64,000 nt of DNA from Pseudomonas sp. BBP2017 (GCF_003024385.1 NZ_PVZN01000006.1:180469-244468), one strand, 5' to 3'; positions 32,734 to 42,504 are shown, counted from the stretch's first letter. Program-made: numbers and translations. The notes: a model not told the origin generated them from the sequence alone.

Positions 32734-33636
32734 ATGAGTAAAGTCAGTGTGTTGGTTGTGGATGATGCGCCGTTCATTCGCGACCTGGTGAAAAAGTGTC
32801 TGCGCAACTATTTCCCGGGAATTGTCATCGAAGACGCGGTCAACGGTCGCAAGGCCCAGACATTGCTGGCGCGTGAGGCCTTCGACTTGGTCCTGTGCGA
32901 CTGGGAAATGCCGGAAATGTCCGGGTTGGAGCTGCTGACCTGGTGCCGCCAGCAGGAGTCGATGAAGACGTTGCCGTTCATCATGGTGACCAGTCGTGGC
33001 GACAAGGAAAACGTGGTCCAGGCGATCCAGGCCGGTGTTTCCGACTTCGTCGGCAAGCCGTTTACCAATGAGCAATTGCTGACCAAGGTGAAGAAGGCCC
33101 TGACCAAGGTTGGCAAGCTCGATACCTTGCTGGCCAGCGCCCCGACGCGTGCCAGTTCAGCTTTTGCCAATGACTCGCTGAGCGCCCTCACCGGGGGGCG
33201 TGCCGAGACGGTAAAACCTGCGGCAGCGGCTGCTCCGGTTGTGGCGACCAAGACACTGATCAATGCGCCCAAGCCTACCGCCGCCGCTGCCGCACCTGCG
33301 GGACGTGGCCAGGGGCAGTTGCGTCTGCCTAGCGGTGTGCAGCCCTGCGTGATCAAGGCCCTGAGCCTCAAGGAGGCGCTTTTGGTGGTACGCCGTGGCG
33401 AGACCCTGCCACAGGTACTCGAAGGCGCTGTGCTCGACCTGGAGCAGGGTGATAACGCCGAAGTCGCCCGGCTCAATGGTTATCTGCATGCGGTGGCGGC
33501 GCTGGAGCCGAAGCCGGACAGCGACTGGTTGCAGTTGACCTTCAAGTTCGTCGATCAGGATGCACAGAAGCTGGATTACCTGTCGCGGTTGATTGCCCGT
33601 GGTTCTGCACAGAAGCATTTCGTGCCTGGGGCTTGA
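32734..33636 (+). CDS. Response regulator with receiver and C-terminal PilZ-like domain
   Basis: A 300-residue protein. The CheY-like receiver (1-122) has acidic D10/D11, the phosphoacceptor D56 in LCDWEMPEMSG, and the Lys of GKPF. An Ala/Pro-rich linker (about 140-205) leads to a beta-rich C-terminal domain (about 208-300) resembling PilZ, but without the clear RxxxR c-di-GMP motif. The start at 32734 follows AGGAGTGGCG. It sits after phoU in P. aeruginosa too. No partner kinase is adjacent. Confidence 0.82.
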   Translation: MSKVSVLVVDDAPFIRDLVKKCLRNYFPGIVIEDAVNGRKAQTLLAREAFDLVLCDWEMPEMSGLELLTWCRQQESMKTLPFIMVTSRGDKENVVQAIQAGVSDFVGKPFTNEQLLTKVKKALTKVGKLDTLLASAPTRASSAFANDSLSALTGGRAETVKPAAAAAPVVATKTLINAPKPTAAAAAPAGRGQGQLRLPSGVQPCVIKALSLKEALLVVRRGETLPQVLEGAVLDLEQGDNAEVARLNGYLHAVAALEPKPDSDWLQLTFKFVDQDAQKLDYLSRLIARGSAQKHFVPGA

Positions 33637-33648
33637 CCGCAATATTGT

Positions 33649-33732
33649 GTAGGAGCCGGCGTTGCCGGCGATCGGGCGCACATCGCCCCTGGCCCGGCTG
33701 CGCCGAGCATCGCCAGCAATGCTGGCTCCTAC
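33649..33732. repeat. Composite REP-like element
   Basis: It begins with GTAGGAGCCGGCGTTGCCGG and ends with GCTGGCTCCTAC, so inverted arms enclose about 60 bases with further GC-rich palindromes. The arm is shared with the palindrome at 15239. It lies between the response-regulator and peptidase genes. Confidence 0.7.
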
Positions 33733-33841
33733 TGGTTGTAGGGTGTCTGCACCGCTCGTCTTCTGAAACACTTCCACCATTCCCCCGGCAAAATCCCCTG
33801 CTAGTCTTCAACAGACCTTATCTGTCAAAAAGCCACTACTC

Positions 33842-34738
33842 ATGCCAGCGCGTTCGCTGCTGCTCTGTGCCTTGCTCGTGGCTTGCGGCCCGGCTCTGGC
33901 TTCGACGTTCTACAAAAGCACTGATGCCTACGGTGTGGTCTCGTATTCCGATCGTCCGCTGCCTGGGGCGCAGGCCTTGGTCTTTCGCGACCGGATGGTT
34001 GAACAGTTGGGCGACCAAGTGCGATTGCACGCGATCAAGTTCGCCACGGGTGTGAGCTTCAGTGCCCGCAACGACACCTATGCGCCTGTGGAAGTCGAGT
34101 TGCGCCTGGAGCGCCTGAGCAATGCCAAGGGCGAAGGAACGCGGCTTGTGCGGCGGGTGGTGCCAGCTCGTGCAGCGGTGCTGCTGACGGTGGTCAACGC
34201 GCGGCAAGAAGGTCAGTCGGTGAGTTATCAGGAGAAGTTCAGCTACGCCTTGGGCAATCCTGCTCAGCGCCAGCAGGCATTTCGCTACCCGCTGCCGTGG
34301 CGCGGCGGGCCTTTTCGAGTGACCCAGGGGGCAAACGGAAGCTACAGCCATTTCGGCCCCAAAAGCCGCTACGCCATGGACATCGCCATGCCCGAAGGTA
34401 CGCCGGTCATTGCTTCACGGGCGGGCATCGTGATCAAGACCGAGAACAACCAGAGCGGGCGCGGAGCGCACCCAGCAGGCAATTTCGTGCGGATTCTGCA
34501 TGACGACGGCACCATGGGCGTTTATCTGCACCTGATGCGGGGGTCTGTGGTGGTCCGCGAGGGACAGCGGGTGGTGTACGGGACCGCGCTGGCGAAATCC
34601 GGCAATACCGGCAACAGCACCGGCCCGCATCTGCATTTTGTCGTGCAGCGTAACGTTGGACTGGCGCTGGAGTCGATTCCTTACCAGTTCAACCAGCCTG
34701 TCGGTGGGTTGCCGAACTTTACCGCCGGCAACCCCTGA
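33842..34738 (+). CDS. M23-family (LytM) peptidase, exported
   Basis: A 298-residue protein. The signal peptide (MPARSLLLCALLVACGPALA) is followed by a DUF4124-like STFYKSTDAYGVVSYSDRP segment, a beta-rich middle, and a C-terminal M23 domain with HFGPKSRYAMD (zinc His and Asp) and GPHLHFVVQ. It may cleave peptidoglycan cross-bridges or act as an amidase regulator; with H.....D and HLH present, catalysis is likely. Confidence 0.88.
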   Translation: MPARSLLLCALLVACGPALASTFYKSTDAYGVVSYSDRPLPGAQALVFRDRMVEQLGDQVRLHAIKFATGVSFSARNDTYAPVEVELRLERLSNAKGEGTRLVRRVVPARAAVLLTVVNARQEGQSVSYQEKFSYALGNPAQRQQAFRYPLPWRGGPFRVTQGANGSYSHFGPKSRYAMDIAMPEGTPVIASRAGIVIKTENNQSGRGAHPAGNFVRILHDDGTMGVYLHLMRGSVVVREGQRVVYGTALAKSGNTGNSTGPHLHFVVQRNVGLALESIPYQFNQPVGGLPNFTAGNP

Positions 34739-34744
34739 GGCAGC

Positions 34745-36085
34745 TCAATCGAGTTTGAGCACCTTGGCCAGGACAATTTTCGGGCCTTTCATCTTCTTGA
34801 TGATGATGCGCAGGCCTTCGACTTCCAGCAGCTCCTCTTCTTCCGGTACCCGCTTGAGGGTCTCGTAGACCAGGCCGGCGAGGGTTTCCGCCTCGATATG
34901 GTCCAGGTCCACGCCGAGCAGGCGCTCGACTTTGAACAGCGGCGTGTCGCCACGTACCAGTAGCTTGCCTGGCTGGTAGGCGAGGATGCCGCGTTCGGCC
35001 TTGCGGTGTTCGTCCTGGATGTCACCCACCAGCACTTCCAGCACGTCTTCCATGGTCAGGTAGCCAATGACCTTGCCATCGGCTTCTTCGACCAGGGCGA
35101 AGTGCGCGCCACCTTTGCGGAACTCTTCCAGCAGGTGGGCCAGGGGCATGTGGCGGGACACGCGCTCCAGCGGCCGGGTCAGCTCGGCAAGGTTGAAAGA
35201 CTCGGGGATATGGTCCAGATCGGCCAACTCCAGCAGCAGGTCCTTGATATGCAGCAGGCCGATGAACTCACCACGCTCGGCATCGAGCACCGGGTAGCGG
35301 CTGAATTTGTGCCGGCGAAACATCGCCAGGATTTCCTTGAGCGGCGCGTGGGCGTCGAGGCAAACCATGTCTTCACGGGAGTTGGCCCAGTCGACCACCT
35401 CCAGTTCACCCATCTCCACTGCCGATGCCAGTACGCGCATGCCTTGGTCGCTGGGGTCCTGGCCACGGCTGGAGTGCAGGATCAGCTTCAGTTCATCGCG
35501 GCTGTAATGGTGCTCGTGGTGCGGGCCGGGTTCACCCTGGCCGGCGATACGCAAAATGGCGTTGGCACTGGCATTGAGTAGGTAGATGGCCGGGTACATC
35601 AGCCAGTAGAACAGGTACAGCGGTACCGCAGTCCACAGCGACAACAGTTCAGGTTTGCGGATCGCCCAGGACTTGGGTGCCAGCTCACCGACCACGATGT
35701 GCAGGTAGGAAATCACGAAGAAGGCGCTGAAGAACGACACTGCCTTGATCACTTCCGGCGACTCTACGCCGACAGCGGCCAGCAGGGGTTCAAGCAGGTG
35801 CGCGAAGGCTGGTTCACCGACCCAGCCCAGGCCCAGAGAGGCGAGGGTGATACCTAGTTGGCAGGCCGAAAGGTAAGCGTCCAGCTGGTTGTGTACGGTG
35901 CGCAGGATCTGCCCACGCCAGCCATGCTGCTTGGCAATCGACTCGACCTTGGTCGAGCGCAATTTGACCATGGCGAACTCGGCGGCAACGAAAAAGCCGT
36001 TGAGCAGCACCAGCAGCAGAGCAAAAAGAATCATGCCGAAATCGGCGAAAAGTGAGGCGAAGCTAATACCAGGGGAAGGGTCCAT
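34745..36085 (-). CDS. CNNM/CorC-family transporter-associated protein (DUF21-CBS-CorC)
   Basis: A 446-residue membrane protein. The DUF21 domain (about 15-205, four helices) includes LNGFFVAAEFAMVKLRSTK. It is followed by a CBS pair (about 215-345; MVCLDAHAPLKEI, VIGYLTMEDVLEVLVGDI) and a CorC_HlyC domain. This family is linked to Mg2+/Co2+ efflux and membrane stress. The gene is convergent with the M23 gene (6 bases between stops) and downstream of phoBR on the same strand. Confidence 0.88.
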   Translation of the reverse strand: MDPSPGISFASLFADFGMILFALLLVLLNGFFVAAEFAMVKLRSTKVESIAKQHGWRGQILRTVHNQLDAYLSACQLGITLASLGLGWVGEPAFAHLLEPLLAAVGVESPEVIKAVSFFSAFFVISYLHIVVGELAPKSWAIRKPELLSLWTAVPLYLFYWLMYPAIYLLNASANAILRIAGQGEPGPHHEHHYSRDELKLILHSSRGQDPSDQGMRVLASAVEMGELEVVDWANSREDMVCLDAHAPLKEILAMFRRHKFSRYPVLDAERGEFIGLLHIKDLLLELADLDHIPESFNLAELTRPLERVSRHMPLAHLLEEFRKGGAHFALVEEADGKVIGYLTMEDVLEVLVGDIQDEHRKAERGILAYQPGKLLVRGDTPLFKVERLLGVDLDHIEAETLAGLVYETLKRVPEEEELLEVEGLRIIIKKMKGPKIVLAKVLKLD

Positions 36086-36104
36086 GATGGGGTTTTACGG
36101 GGTC

Positions 36105-36151
36105 CGTCATCTGAAAAAAGAAAGAAGTGCCGTGCCAGCATTCGCTGGCAC
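36105..36151 (-). terminator. Possible terminator after phoR
   Basis: The stem GTGCCAGC-gaat-GCTGGCAC (36132-36151) is followed on the minus strand, after 8 bases, by a pyrimidine run ending TTCTTTTTT. It lies between the phoR stop and the CorC-like gene. Confidence 0.45.
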
Positions 36152-36200
36152 AAGTCCGCCAATGTAGCGGGTGAGGACGCGGTTGCCTAGGGGCGGGCCC

Positions 36201-37511
36201 TCAGGAGGCCAGGCGCTGGGCAATCTGCACGGGGGCGAAATGGCAGGTAAAGGTGCTGCCGTGGCCGGGTACGCTACTGATCTCCAGGCGTGCACGGTGG
36301 CGCAACAGTACGTGCTTGACGATTGCCAGACCAAGGCCGGTGCCGCCGGTATTGGAGGCACGGCTGGAGTCGACCCGGTAGAAGCGTTCGGTCAGGCGTG
36401 GCAGGTGCTTGGCGTCGATGCCAATGCCCGAGTCCTGAACGCTGAGGTGTGCGCCCTGTTCGTCGGCCCACCAGCGAATGCGGATCTGCCCTTCGTCCTG
36501 GGTGTATTTGACTGCGTTGAAAATCAGGTTGGAGAACGCGCTACGCAGCTCGGCCTCACTGCCCTTGAGGAAAATACCGGGTGTGGTTTCCAGGCTGATG
36601 CGCTGGTTACGCTGGCCTGACAACGCCTGGGCATCGCTCTTGATCGATTGCAGCAAGGCTTCAACGGCAACCGGTTGGTTGTCTGAGGGATAATCGGTGG
36701 CTTCCAGTTTGGCCAGCAACAGCAGGTCATTGAGCAGGGTCTGCATGCGTGCGCCTTGTTGCTGCATCTGCTGCAAGGCGCGGACCCAGCGGGGATTCAC
36801 CTCCTCGACGTTGTCGAGCAGGGTTTCCAGGTAGCCGGCGATTACCGTCAACGGTGTGCGCAGTTCATGCGAGACGTTGGCAACGAAATCCTTGCGCATC
36901 TGTTCAAGCTGATGGATACGGGTAACGTCGCGCACCAGCATCAGGTGCTCGTTGTTGCCATAGCGGGTGATATGCAGCTGCACGCGCAGGCGGTCGTTGA
37001 TCGGCGAAGGGATTTCCAGCGGTTCGAGGTAGTTCTCCTGTTCGAAGTACTCCTTGAAGCGTGGGTGGCGAACCAGGTTGGTGACTGGCTGGCCGCTGTC
37101 TTGTGGGGTTTTCAGGCCCAGCAGGGTTTCCGCTGCGCGGTTCCACCACTCCAGGTTGCCGTCGCTGTCGAGCATGATCACCGCGTCCTTGAGCGCGGCG
37201 GTGGACTCCTGCACGCGGTCGATCACCGCCTGCAGGCGACCACGCACGCGCTGGTCGCGGCGTTGCAGGTGATAGATGCTGTCGAACACCTCGCCCCACA
37301 GACCGTAGCCATCGGGCGGTGCTTCGTCGGGTTTGTGCAGGCGCAGCCACTCATGCAGGCGCAGCAATTGCTTGAGCGTCCAGCCCAGGTAGAGCGCCAG
37401 GCCCAAGGCCAGGCTCCAGCCGTAATAGCCACTGATCAGGCCGACCAGCAGGCAGGCGGTAATCAATAGCAGCATGTGGCGAATCAGGGTGCCATGCCAG
37501 TTCTGGTTCAA
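36201..37511 (-). CDS. phoR: Phosphate-regulon sensor histidine kinase
   Basis: A 436-residue kinase. Two N-terminal helices (about residues 10-47) without a large periplasmic loop are followed by a PhoR linker, a PAS domain (about 100-200), the dimerisation helix with the phosphorylated His215 in NVSHELRTPLT, and an HATPase domain (NLIFNAVKYT, DSGIGI, GGTGLGLAIVKH). It senses phosphate status through PstB/PhoU and phosphorylates PhoB, encoded 43 bases upstream in the same operon. Confidence 0.95.
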   Translation of the reverse strand: MNQNWHGTLIRHMLLLITACLLVGLISGYYGWSLALGLALYLGWTLKQLLRLHEWLRLHKPDEAPPDGYGLWGEVFDSIYHLQRRDQRVRGRLQAVIDRVQESTAALKDAVIMLDSDGNLEWWNRAAETLLGLKTPQDSGQPVTNLVRHPRFKEYFEQENYLEPLEIPSPINDRLRVQLHITRYGNNEHLMLVRDVTRIHQLEQMRKDFVANVSHELRTPLTVIAGYLETLLDNVEEVNPRWVRALQQMQQQGARMQTLLNDLLLLAKLEATDYPSDNQPVAVEALLQSIKSDAQALSGQRNQRISLETTPGIFLKGSEAELRSAFSNLIFNAVKYTQDEGQIRIRWWADEQGAHLSVQDSGIGIDAKHLPRLTERFYRVDSSRASNTGGTGLGLAIVKHVLLRHRARLEISSVPGHGSTFTCHFAPVQIAQRLAS

Positions 37512-37554
37512 TTAACGACGCGTCCTTTCCAATACCTTGGCCTGATATAGCGGT

Positions 37555-38244
37555 TCAGCTCTTGGTGGAGAAGCGATAACCGGTGCCGCGTACGGTTTGT
37601 ACCAGGTTCTCGTAGGCATCACCCAGCGCCTTGCGCAGGCGCCGGATGTGCACGTCGACGGTACGTTCTTCGACATAGACATTGCCGCCCCACACCTGAT
37701 CGAGCAACTGGCCGCGGGTATAGGCGCGCTCCTGGTGGGTCATGAAGAACTGCAGCAGGCGGTATTCGGTCGGGCCCATTTCAGCTGGCTTGCCATCGAT
37801 GGTCACGCGGTGGCTGATCGGATCGAGCAGCAGGCCACCGACTTCGATTGGCGCTTCGCCATCGCTTGGGCCGGCGCGGCGCAGCACGGCCTTGAGCCGG
37901 GCGACCAGCTCGCGAGGCGAGAACGGTTTGGTGATGTAGTCGTCGGCACCGACTTCAAGACCCTGGATCTTGTTGTCTTCCTCACCTTTGGCAGTGAGCA
38001 TGATGATCGGGATATCGCCGGTCAGCTCGTCGCGCTTGAGGCGACGGGCCAGTTCGATGCCTGAAGTGCCTGGGAGCATCCAGTCGAGCAGGATCAGGTC
38101 CGGTTTGCGGTCGACAATCATGGCATGGGCCTGCTGCGAGTTTTCTGCTTCCAGGCAGTCATAGCCAGCCATTTCCAATGCAACGGCGATCATCTCGCGG
38201 ATTGGCGCTTCGTCGTCAACGATCAGAATGTTTCTGCCAACCAT
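37555..38244 (-). CDS. phoB: Phosphate-regulon response regulator
   Basis: A 229-residue OmpR-type regulator with a receiver domain (D10/D11, phosphoacceptor D54 in LLDWMLPG, Lys in [10 protein letters not shown]) and a winged-helix DNA-binding domain (about 128-226; [18 protein letters not shown]). The start at 38244 is preceded by GAGG. It binds CTGTCAT-type Pho boxes, three of which are visible in this window, including one before its own gene. Confidence 0.96.
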   Translation of the reverse strand: MVGRNILIVDDEAPIREMIAVALEMAGYDCLEAENSQQAHAMIVDRKPDLILLDWMLPGTSGIELARRLKRDELTGDIPIIMLTAKGEEDNKIQGLEVGADDYITKPFSPRELVARLKAVLRRAGPSDGEAPIEVGGLLLDPISHRVTIDGKPAEMGPTEYRLLQFFMTHQERAYTRGQLLDQVWGGNVYVEERTVDVHIRRLRKALGDAYENLVQTVRGTGYRFSTKS

Positions 38245-38296
38245 GTTCAAACCTCTTCCCATTCAGGTGTCTTGGCCCGCATTAGATAACGGAATT

Positions 38297-38314
38297 ATTG
38301 CAGTCGTGTGACAG
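38297..38314 (-). promoter_or_regulatory. Pho box of phoB (possible divergent control)
   Basis: On the minus strand CTGTCAC-ACGA-CTGCAAT fits the 7-4-7 Pho-box pattern. A -10-like TATCTA follows at 38283-38288, before the phoB start. The box also lies 76 bases upstream of the divergent gene at 38391. Confidence 0.65.
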
Positions 38315-38390
38315 GTTGTGGGCTGTTGCAGCAACATTCTGCTACTGGGCTAGGCTTAATTTCCCTCTCCCGAGAAACACGGTGGATCCA

Positions 38391-38762
38391 ATGACACGAC
38401 ATACGCTGAACTGGATGACGCTTTTCGCTGCAGTGGCACTGGCGTTGCCAGGGATAGCGTCGGCTCAACATGCCATGATGAAAGACGGTGTGATGGTCGA
38501 CCAAGCTGGCATGACGCTCTACACCTTTGACAAGGATGCGGGCGGCAAGTCCATGTGCAACGATGAGTGTGCCAAGAACTGGCCGCCGCTGATGGTCAAA
38601 GACGGCGACATGGCCGAAAAGGGCTGGACACAGATAAAGCGCGACGATGGTTCAATGCAATGGGCATACAACGGTAAGCCGGTGTACACCTTCATCAAGG
38701 ACAAGAAAGCCGGTGACATGACCGGTGACGGCATGAAAGATGTCTGGCACGTGATCAAGTAG
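38391..38762 (+). CDS. Exported protein with two Lipoprotein_15-type repeats (COG4315)
   Basis: A 123-residue protein with signal peptide MTRHTLNWMTLFAAVALALPGIASA. Two copies of the secreted-repeat motif are visible: GMTLYTFDKDAGGKSMCNDECAKNWPP and GKPVYTFIKDKKAGDMTGDG.KDVWHV. There is no lipobox cysteine. The two Cys residues in SMCNDECAKNWP are conserved in the family. The function is unknown. ATG 38391 was chosen for the signal peptide. Confidence 0.85.
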   Translation: MTRHTLNWMTLFAAVALALPGIASAQHAMMKDGVMVDQAGMTLYTFDKDAGGKSMCNDECAKNWPPLMVKDGDMAEKGWTQIKRDDGSMQWAYNGKPVYTFIKDKKAGDMTGDGMKDVWHVIK

Positions 38763-38796
38763 TAAGGCCTATCCTGCGCTGGCTGCCTTCGGACAG

Positions 38797-39687
38797 TCAG
38801 CGCAGAGCGTAGTCGATAACAATGCTGAGAAAGATCAGCAACCCGGCCCAATGATTGTGCAGGAAGGCCTTGAAACACGACTCACGGTCCAGCTTGCGGG
38901 TCGTCCAGAACTCCCAGGCAAAGCACAACAAGGCGGCTACCAGCCCGAGGTGGAACCAGCCACCCAGTTCGAATCGGTTACCGGCCAGCAACAGGCAACC
39001 CAGTGACAACACCTGCAGGGTCAGGATGATCACCCGGTCGGCTTCGCCGAACAGGATCGCGGTAGATTTGACCCCGATTTTCAGGTCGTCGTCGCGATCG
39101 ACCATGGCGTAGTAGGTGTCATAGCCCACCGTCCACAGCAGGTTGGCGATGTACAGCAGCCAGGCGATGGCCGGGAGTTCGCCGGTGGCTGCGGTGAAGG
39201 CCATGGGGATGCCCCAGGAGTAAGCCGCCCCCAGCACCACTTGCGGGTAGTAGGTGTAGCGCTTCATGAACGGATAACAGGCCGCCAACGCCACCGCGCC
39301 GAACGACAACCATACAGTCTGGACATTGGTGCACAGCACCAGCAGGAAGCTCACGGCCACCAGCACGGCAAACAGCACCAGTGCTTCGCGAGCATTGATT
39401 CTGCCGGCTGCCAACGGGCGGTCGGCGGTGCGTTTGACGTGGCCATCGACCTTGCGGTCGGCAAAGTCGTTGATCGCGCAACCGGCCGCACGCATCAGCA
39501 CCACGCCGAGGGTGAAAATCAGCACGTTGGCCAGGGTCGGCGAACCCTTGGCGGCGATCCACACCGCTGACAGCGTCGGCCACAACAGCAGGTAGATACC
39601 GATCGGCCGGTCCATGCGGCTCAGCTGGATGAAGTCCCAGGCGCGCGGATGCAGGCGATTGAGCGACTTGAGCAGATGCAGGTACAT
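38797..39687 (-). CDS. ubiA: 4-hydroxybenzoate octaprenyltransferase
   Basis: A 296-residue polytopic membrane prenyltransferase. The Asp-rich motif [15 protein letters not shown] (DxxxD) and the second [13 protein letters not shown] are both present, among eight or nine hydrophobic helices. It joins a polyprenyl tail to 4-hydroxybenzoate in ubiquinone synthesis. The ATG overlaps the ubiC stop (ATGA), so the pair is translationally coupled. Confidence 0.95.
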   Translation of the reverse strand: MYLHLLKSLNRLHPRAWDFIQLSRMDRPIGIYLLLWPTLSAVWIAAKGSPTLANVLIFTLGVVLMRAAGCAINDFADRKVDGHVKRTADRPLAAGRINAREALVLFAVLVAVSFLLVLCTNVQTVWLSFGAVALAACYPFMKRYTYYPQVVLGAAYSWGIPMAFTAATGELPAIAWLLYIANLLWTVGYDTYYAMVDRDDDLKIGVKSTAILFGEADRVIILTLQVLSLGCLLLAGNRFELGGWFHLGLVAALLCFAWEFWTTRKLDRESCFKAFLHNHWAGLLIFLSIVIDYALR

Positions 39688-40250
39688 CAGCGGATCTCCC
39701 CGGAAATCTCGGCGGCCTGCCACAAGGACGGCAAGAAGACTTCGGCAACCAACACGCTCAGTGTGGCCCGATCAAAGCGCGAGCGACGTCCCCAGAGCTT
39801 GGCGCTGGCGTCGATGGCCGGCAGCCAGGCATTGGGGTAATGACAGACCTCAATGGCGCGGCGAGTAAAGGCCTGGTCGCAGAACAGCAGTTCGCCCAGT
39901 GAGCGACTGCCCAGTGCTTCCATGTCCAGTCCGCCACTTTCCAGAGCGCTACGCGAGGCGACACTGCGGGCGAACACCCAGGCCTGGCCGTGGCCACGCA
40001 AATACACTTCACGTACCCAGCCTTCGCTACCAGACGCCAAATCCAGTGCCTGGCACTCGTCATCACGCAGGGGCTGCCAGCCCTCGTAAAGGGGTGTAAC
40101 AGAAAAGTGATCGGCGGATAATCGAGTCAGGCGACGGGTCAGTGATCCTTGATCGAACAACCAGTCAAGGAGCGCAGGCGTTGCGCTGTCTGCTACCTGA
40201 GAGTACTGCAACCATTCTGCAGCGGGCGCTTGCGATGTTTCGTACGGCAC
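39687..40250 (-). CDS. ubiC: Chorismate lyase
   Basis: A 187-residue chorismate pyruvate-lyase that makes 4-hydroxybenzoate. Typical segments are [12 protein letters not shown] near the N-terminus, [25 protein letters not shown] and the C-terminal [23 protein letters not shown]. Its product is the substrate of UbiA, encoded by the overlapping downstream gene. Confidence 0.93.
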   Translation of the reverse strand: MPYETSQAPAAEWLQYSQVADSATPALLDWLFDQGSLTRRLTRLSADHFSVTPLYEGWQPLRDDECQALDLASGSEGWVREVYLRGHGQAWVFARSVASRSALESGGLDMEALGSRSLGELLFCDQAFTRRAIEVCHYPNAWLPAIDASAKLWGRRSRFDRATLSVLVAEVFLPSLWQAAEISGEIR

Positions 40251-40419
40251 GATGGTATGGGTTAACAGGCCAAAGAGACCGCGAGCTTAGCATGATTGCC
40301 CGATCCGGCTTGCATGCTGGCACCTGGCTCCAGTACAAAGCCCCTCCTTGAGAAGGTCGCCACTGTAATTTTCCCAAGAGCGACCACTCCAATGCCTGGG
40401 TTTGTTGAGGAAGTAAGTG

Positions 40420-40587
40420 ATGAAAAAGTGGCAATGTATTGTTTGTGGCCTGATTTACGACGAGGCCGAGGGTTGGCCGGATGATGGCATCGCCCCGGGC
40501 ACCCGTTGGGAAGATGTCCCGGCAGATTGGCTGTGCCCGGACTGCGGTGTGGGCAAGATGGATTTCGAAATGATCGCTATCGGCTGA
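40420..40587 (+). CDS. Rubredoxin
   Basis: A 55-residue iron protein with the two Cys pairs CIVCG (C6, C9) and CPDC (C39, C42), which bind one Fe, and the conserved [25 protein letters not shown] between them. It is an electron carrier. The reductase encoded 33 bases downstream is its probable partner. Only one rubredoxin gene is present here; P. aeruginosa has two in the same position. The start follows TTGAGGAAGTAAGTG. Confidence 0.93.
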   Translation: MKKWQCIVCGLIYDEAEGWPDDGIAPGTRWEDVPADWLCPDCGVGKMDFEMIAIG

Positions 40588-40620
40588 TCACTATTTAACC
40601 AGGATGCAAGGACACATGGC

Positions 40621-41769
40621 ATGACGGCACCGGTGGTAATTGTTGGTACTGGCTTGGCGGGTTACAACCTGGCCCGCGAATTTCGCAAGCTCGACGGCGA
40701 GACGCCGTTGCTGTTGATTACCGCCGACGACGGCCGTTCCTATTCCAAGCCAATGTTGTCCACAGGCTTTGCCAAGAACAAGGATGCCGACGGCCTGAGC
40801 ATGGCCGAGCCGGGGGCCATGGCTGAGCAGCTCAAGGCCGAAGTGCGTACCCATACCCGCATCAGTGGCATCGATCCGGGCCACAAGCGCCTGTGGATCG
40901 GCGAAGAGCAAGTGGCCTACCGTGACCTGATCTTGGCCTGGGGCGCGCAAACTGTACAGGTGCCGGTTGAAGGCGACGCCGGTGAGGCGATATTCCCGAT
41001 CAACGATCTGGAAGACTACGCCCGCTTCCGTGCTGCCGCGACGGGCAAGCAACGGGTGCTGATCCTGGGGGCTGGCTTGATCGGCTGTGAGTTTGCCAAC
41101 GACATGAGCCTGGGAGGATTTCAGGTCGAACTGGTGGCGCCATGTGAGCAGGTCATGCCGACCCTGCTGCACCCGGCTGCCGCTGGCGCTGTGCAGACTG
41201 GCCTGGAGACGCTTGGCGTGCGTTTTCATCTGGGGCCGGTGCTGACTCGTCTGCAGCGGGTTGCCGAAGGGCTGGAGGCGCACCTCTGCGACGGTGCGGT
41301 GATCGCGTGCGACCTGGTGGTTTCAGCGGTTGGCCTGCGTGCGCGCATCGACCTGGCCTCTGCTGCCGGCTTGCAGGTTAACCGTGGTGTGGTGGTCGAC
41401 CGGCAACTGCGTACTTCACATGCCAATATCTACGCTCTGGGTGATTGTGCCGAAGTCGACGGTCTCAACTTGCTCTATGTCATGCCGTTGATGAGCTGCG
41501 CGCGTGCTCTGGCACAAACCCTGGTTGGCAACCCGACAGCAGTTGCCTACGGTCCTATGCCGGTTACGGTAAAGACGCCGGCTTGCCCATTGGTAGTCTC
41601 GCCGCCACCCCATGGCCGCGAAGGCACATGGCAGGTCGAAGGCCAAGGCATTGACCTCAAGGTGCTCTGCCATGACGCTGACGGCAACCTGCTGGGCTAC
41701 GCCCTGACAGGCTCGGCAGTGATGGAGAAGCTGGCTCTAAATCGGCAACTTCCGGCGCTCATGGCGTAA
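40621..41769 (+). CDS. Rubredoxin-NAD(+) reductase, FAD-dependent
   Basis: A 382-residue pyridine-nucleotide-disulphide-type oxidoreductase. FAD-binding [17 protein letters not shown] (6-22), NAD-binding [14 protein letters not shown] and the second FAD motif [11 protein letters not shown] are present, followed by a rubredoxin-binding C-terminal domain (about 315-380). It transfers electrons from NADH to rubredoxin, which in pseudomonads supports hydrocarbon oxidation or oxygen-stress defence. Confidence 0.92.
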   Translation: MTAPVVIVGTGLAGYNLAREFRKLDGETPLLLITADDGRSYSKPMLSTGFAKNKDADGLSMAEPGAMAEQLKAEVRTHTRISGIDPGHKRLWIGEEQVAYRDLILAWGAQTVQVPVEGDAGEAIFPINDLEDYARFRAAATGKQRVLILGAGLIGCEFANDMSLGGFQVELVAPCEQVMPTLLHPAAAGAVQTGLETLGVRFHLGPVLTRLQRVAEGLEAHLCDGAVIACDLVVSAVGLRARIDLASAAGLQVNRGVVVDRQLRTSHANIYALGDCAEVDGLNLLYVMPLMSCARALAQTLVGNPTAVAYGPMPVTVKTPACPLVVSPPPHGREGTWQVEGQGIDLKVLCHDADGNLLGYALTGSAVMEKLALNRQLPALMA

Positions 41770-41956
41770 ATAGCGGGCGTTCTGTCGGATTTCCCTTGTT
41801 ATTGCCGCAACAATGGCCGCCCAGAGACTGGCGCGGCCCCTGACGGCATGCCATCCTCACTCCCGTCTGCCGCAGTTTAGAGCCTGCGGTGCCCTGGGCG
41901 CTGTTCTTGAAGAGCAGCACGGCATAACAACAAAAAACCGTCTAAGAGGCTTCACT

Positions 41957-42232
41957 ATGCGCAAACCAGAACTCGCCGCAGCTATTGCTGAAAAGGCCGA
42001 CCTCACCAAAGAGCAAGCCAATCGTGTGCTCAACGCCGTGCTCGAAGAAATCACCGGCGCCCTGCATCGCAAGGACAGCGTGACGCTGGTCGGATTCGGT
42101 ACATTCCTGCAGCGTCATCGTGGCGCTCGCACCGGCAAGAACCCGCAAACCGGCGAGCCCGTCAAAATCAAAGCCAGCAACACGGTTGCGTTCAAGCCAG
42201 GTAAATCCCTGAAGGACAGCGTCAATCCGTGA
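41957..42232 (+). CDS. HU-family DNA-binding protein
   Basis: A 91-residue histone-like protein. MRKPELAAAIAEKADLTKEQANRVL and the arm region VGFGTFLQRHRGARTGKNPQTGE are typical of HU/IHF. Residue order and length fit the HU-type protein found in this position in other pseudomonads rather than IHF. The start follows AAGAGGCTTCACT. Confidence 0.93.
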   Translation: MRKPELAAAIAEKADLTKEQANRVLNAVLEEITGALHRKDSVTLVGFGTFLQRHRGARTGKNPQTGEPVKIKASNTVAFKPGKSLKDSVNP

Positions 42233-42258
42233 AGCCTCACACCGATTGATTGCATTGA

Positions 42259-42291
42259 AAAACGGGCACCCGACACGGTGCCCGTTTTTTA
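42259..42291 (+). terminator. Terminator of the HU-like gene
   Basis: AACGGGCACC pairs with GGTGCCCGTT around a 6-base loop and is followed by TTTTTATT. Confidence 0.9.
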
Positions 42292-42298
42292 TTGCCTG

Positions 42299-42368
42299 GT
42301 GGGAGCGGGCTTGTCCCGCGATGCGATGTACCTGACAGGTCGAAATCGCGGGGCAAGCCCGCTCCCAC
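42299..42368. repeat. P. putida-type REP pair
   Basis: GTGGGAGCGGGCTTGTCCCG and its inverted copy ending GCAAGCCCGCTCCCAC flank about 25 bases. This is the classic inverted REP arrangement of the P. putida group and differs in sequence from the repeats at 15239 and 33649. Confidence 0.8.
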
Positions 42369-42504
42369 CGGGATTCGGGTCGAGCAGTGGGAGGCACATA
42401 AGAGCAAAATGCCATGATCTTCGCGAAAAGAGTGGCAAAGTATGGTGTTTTTGTAGCGAGACTATAAACTGCTTCGCCAGTCACTTTTTAGCCGAGGCGT
42501 GCAC

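Noticed and set aside
40756..40764. TTGTCCACA, a DnaA-box variant inside the rubredoxin reductase gene
   Set aside because: A single variant site with no neighbours is expected by chance.
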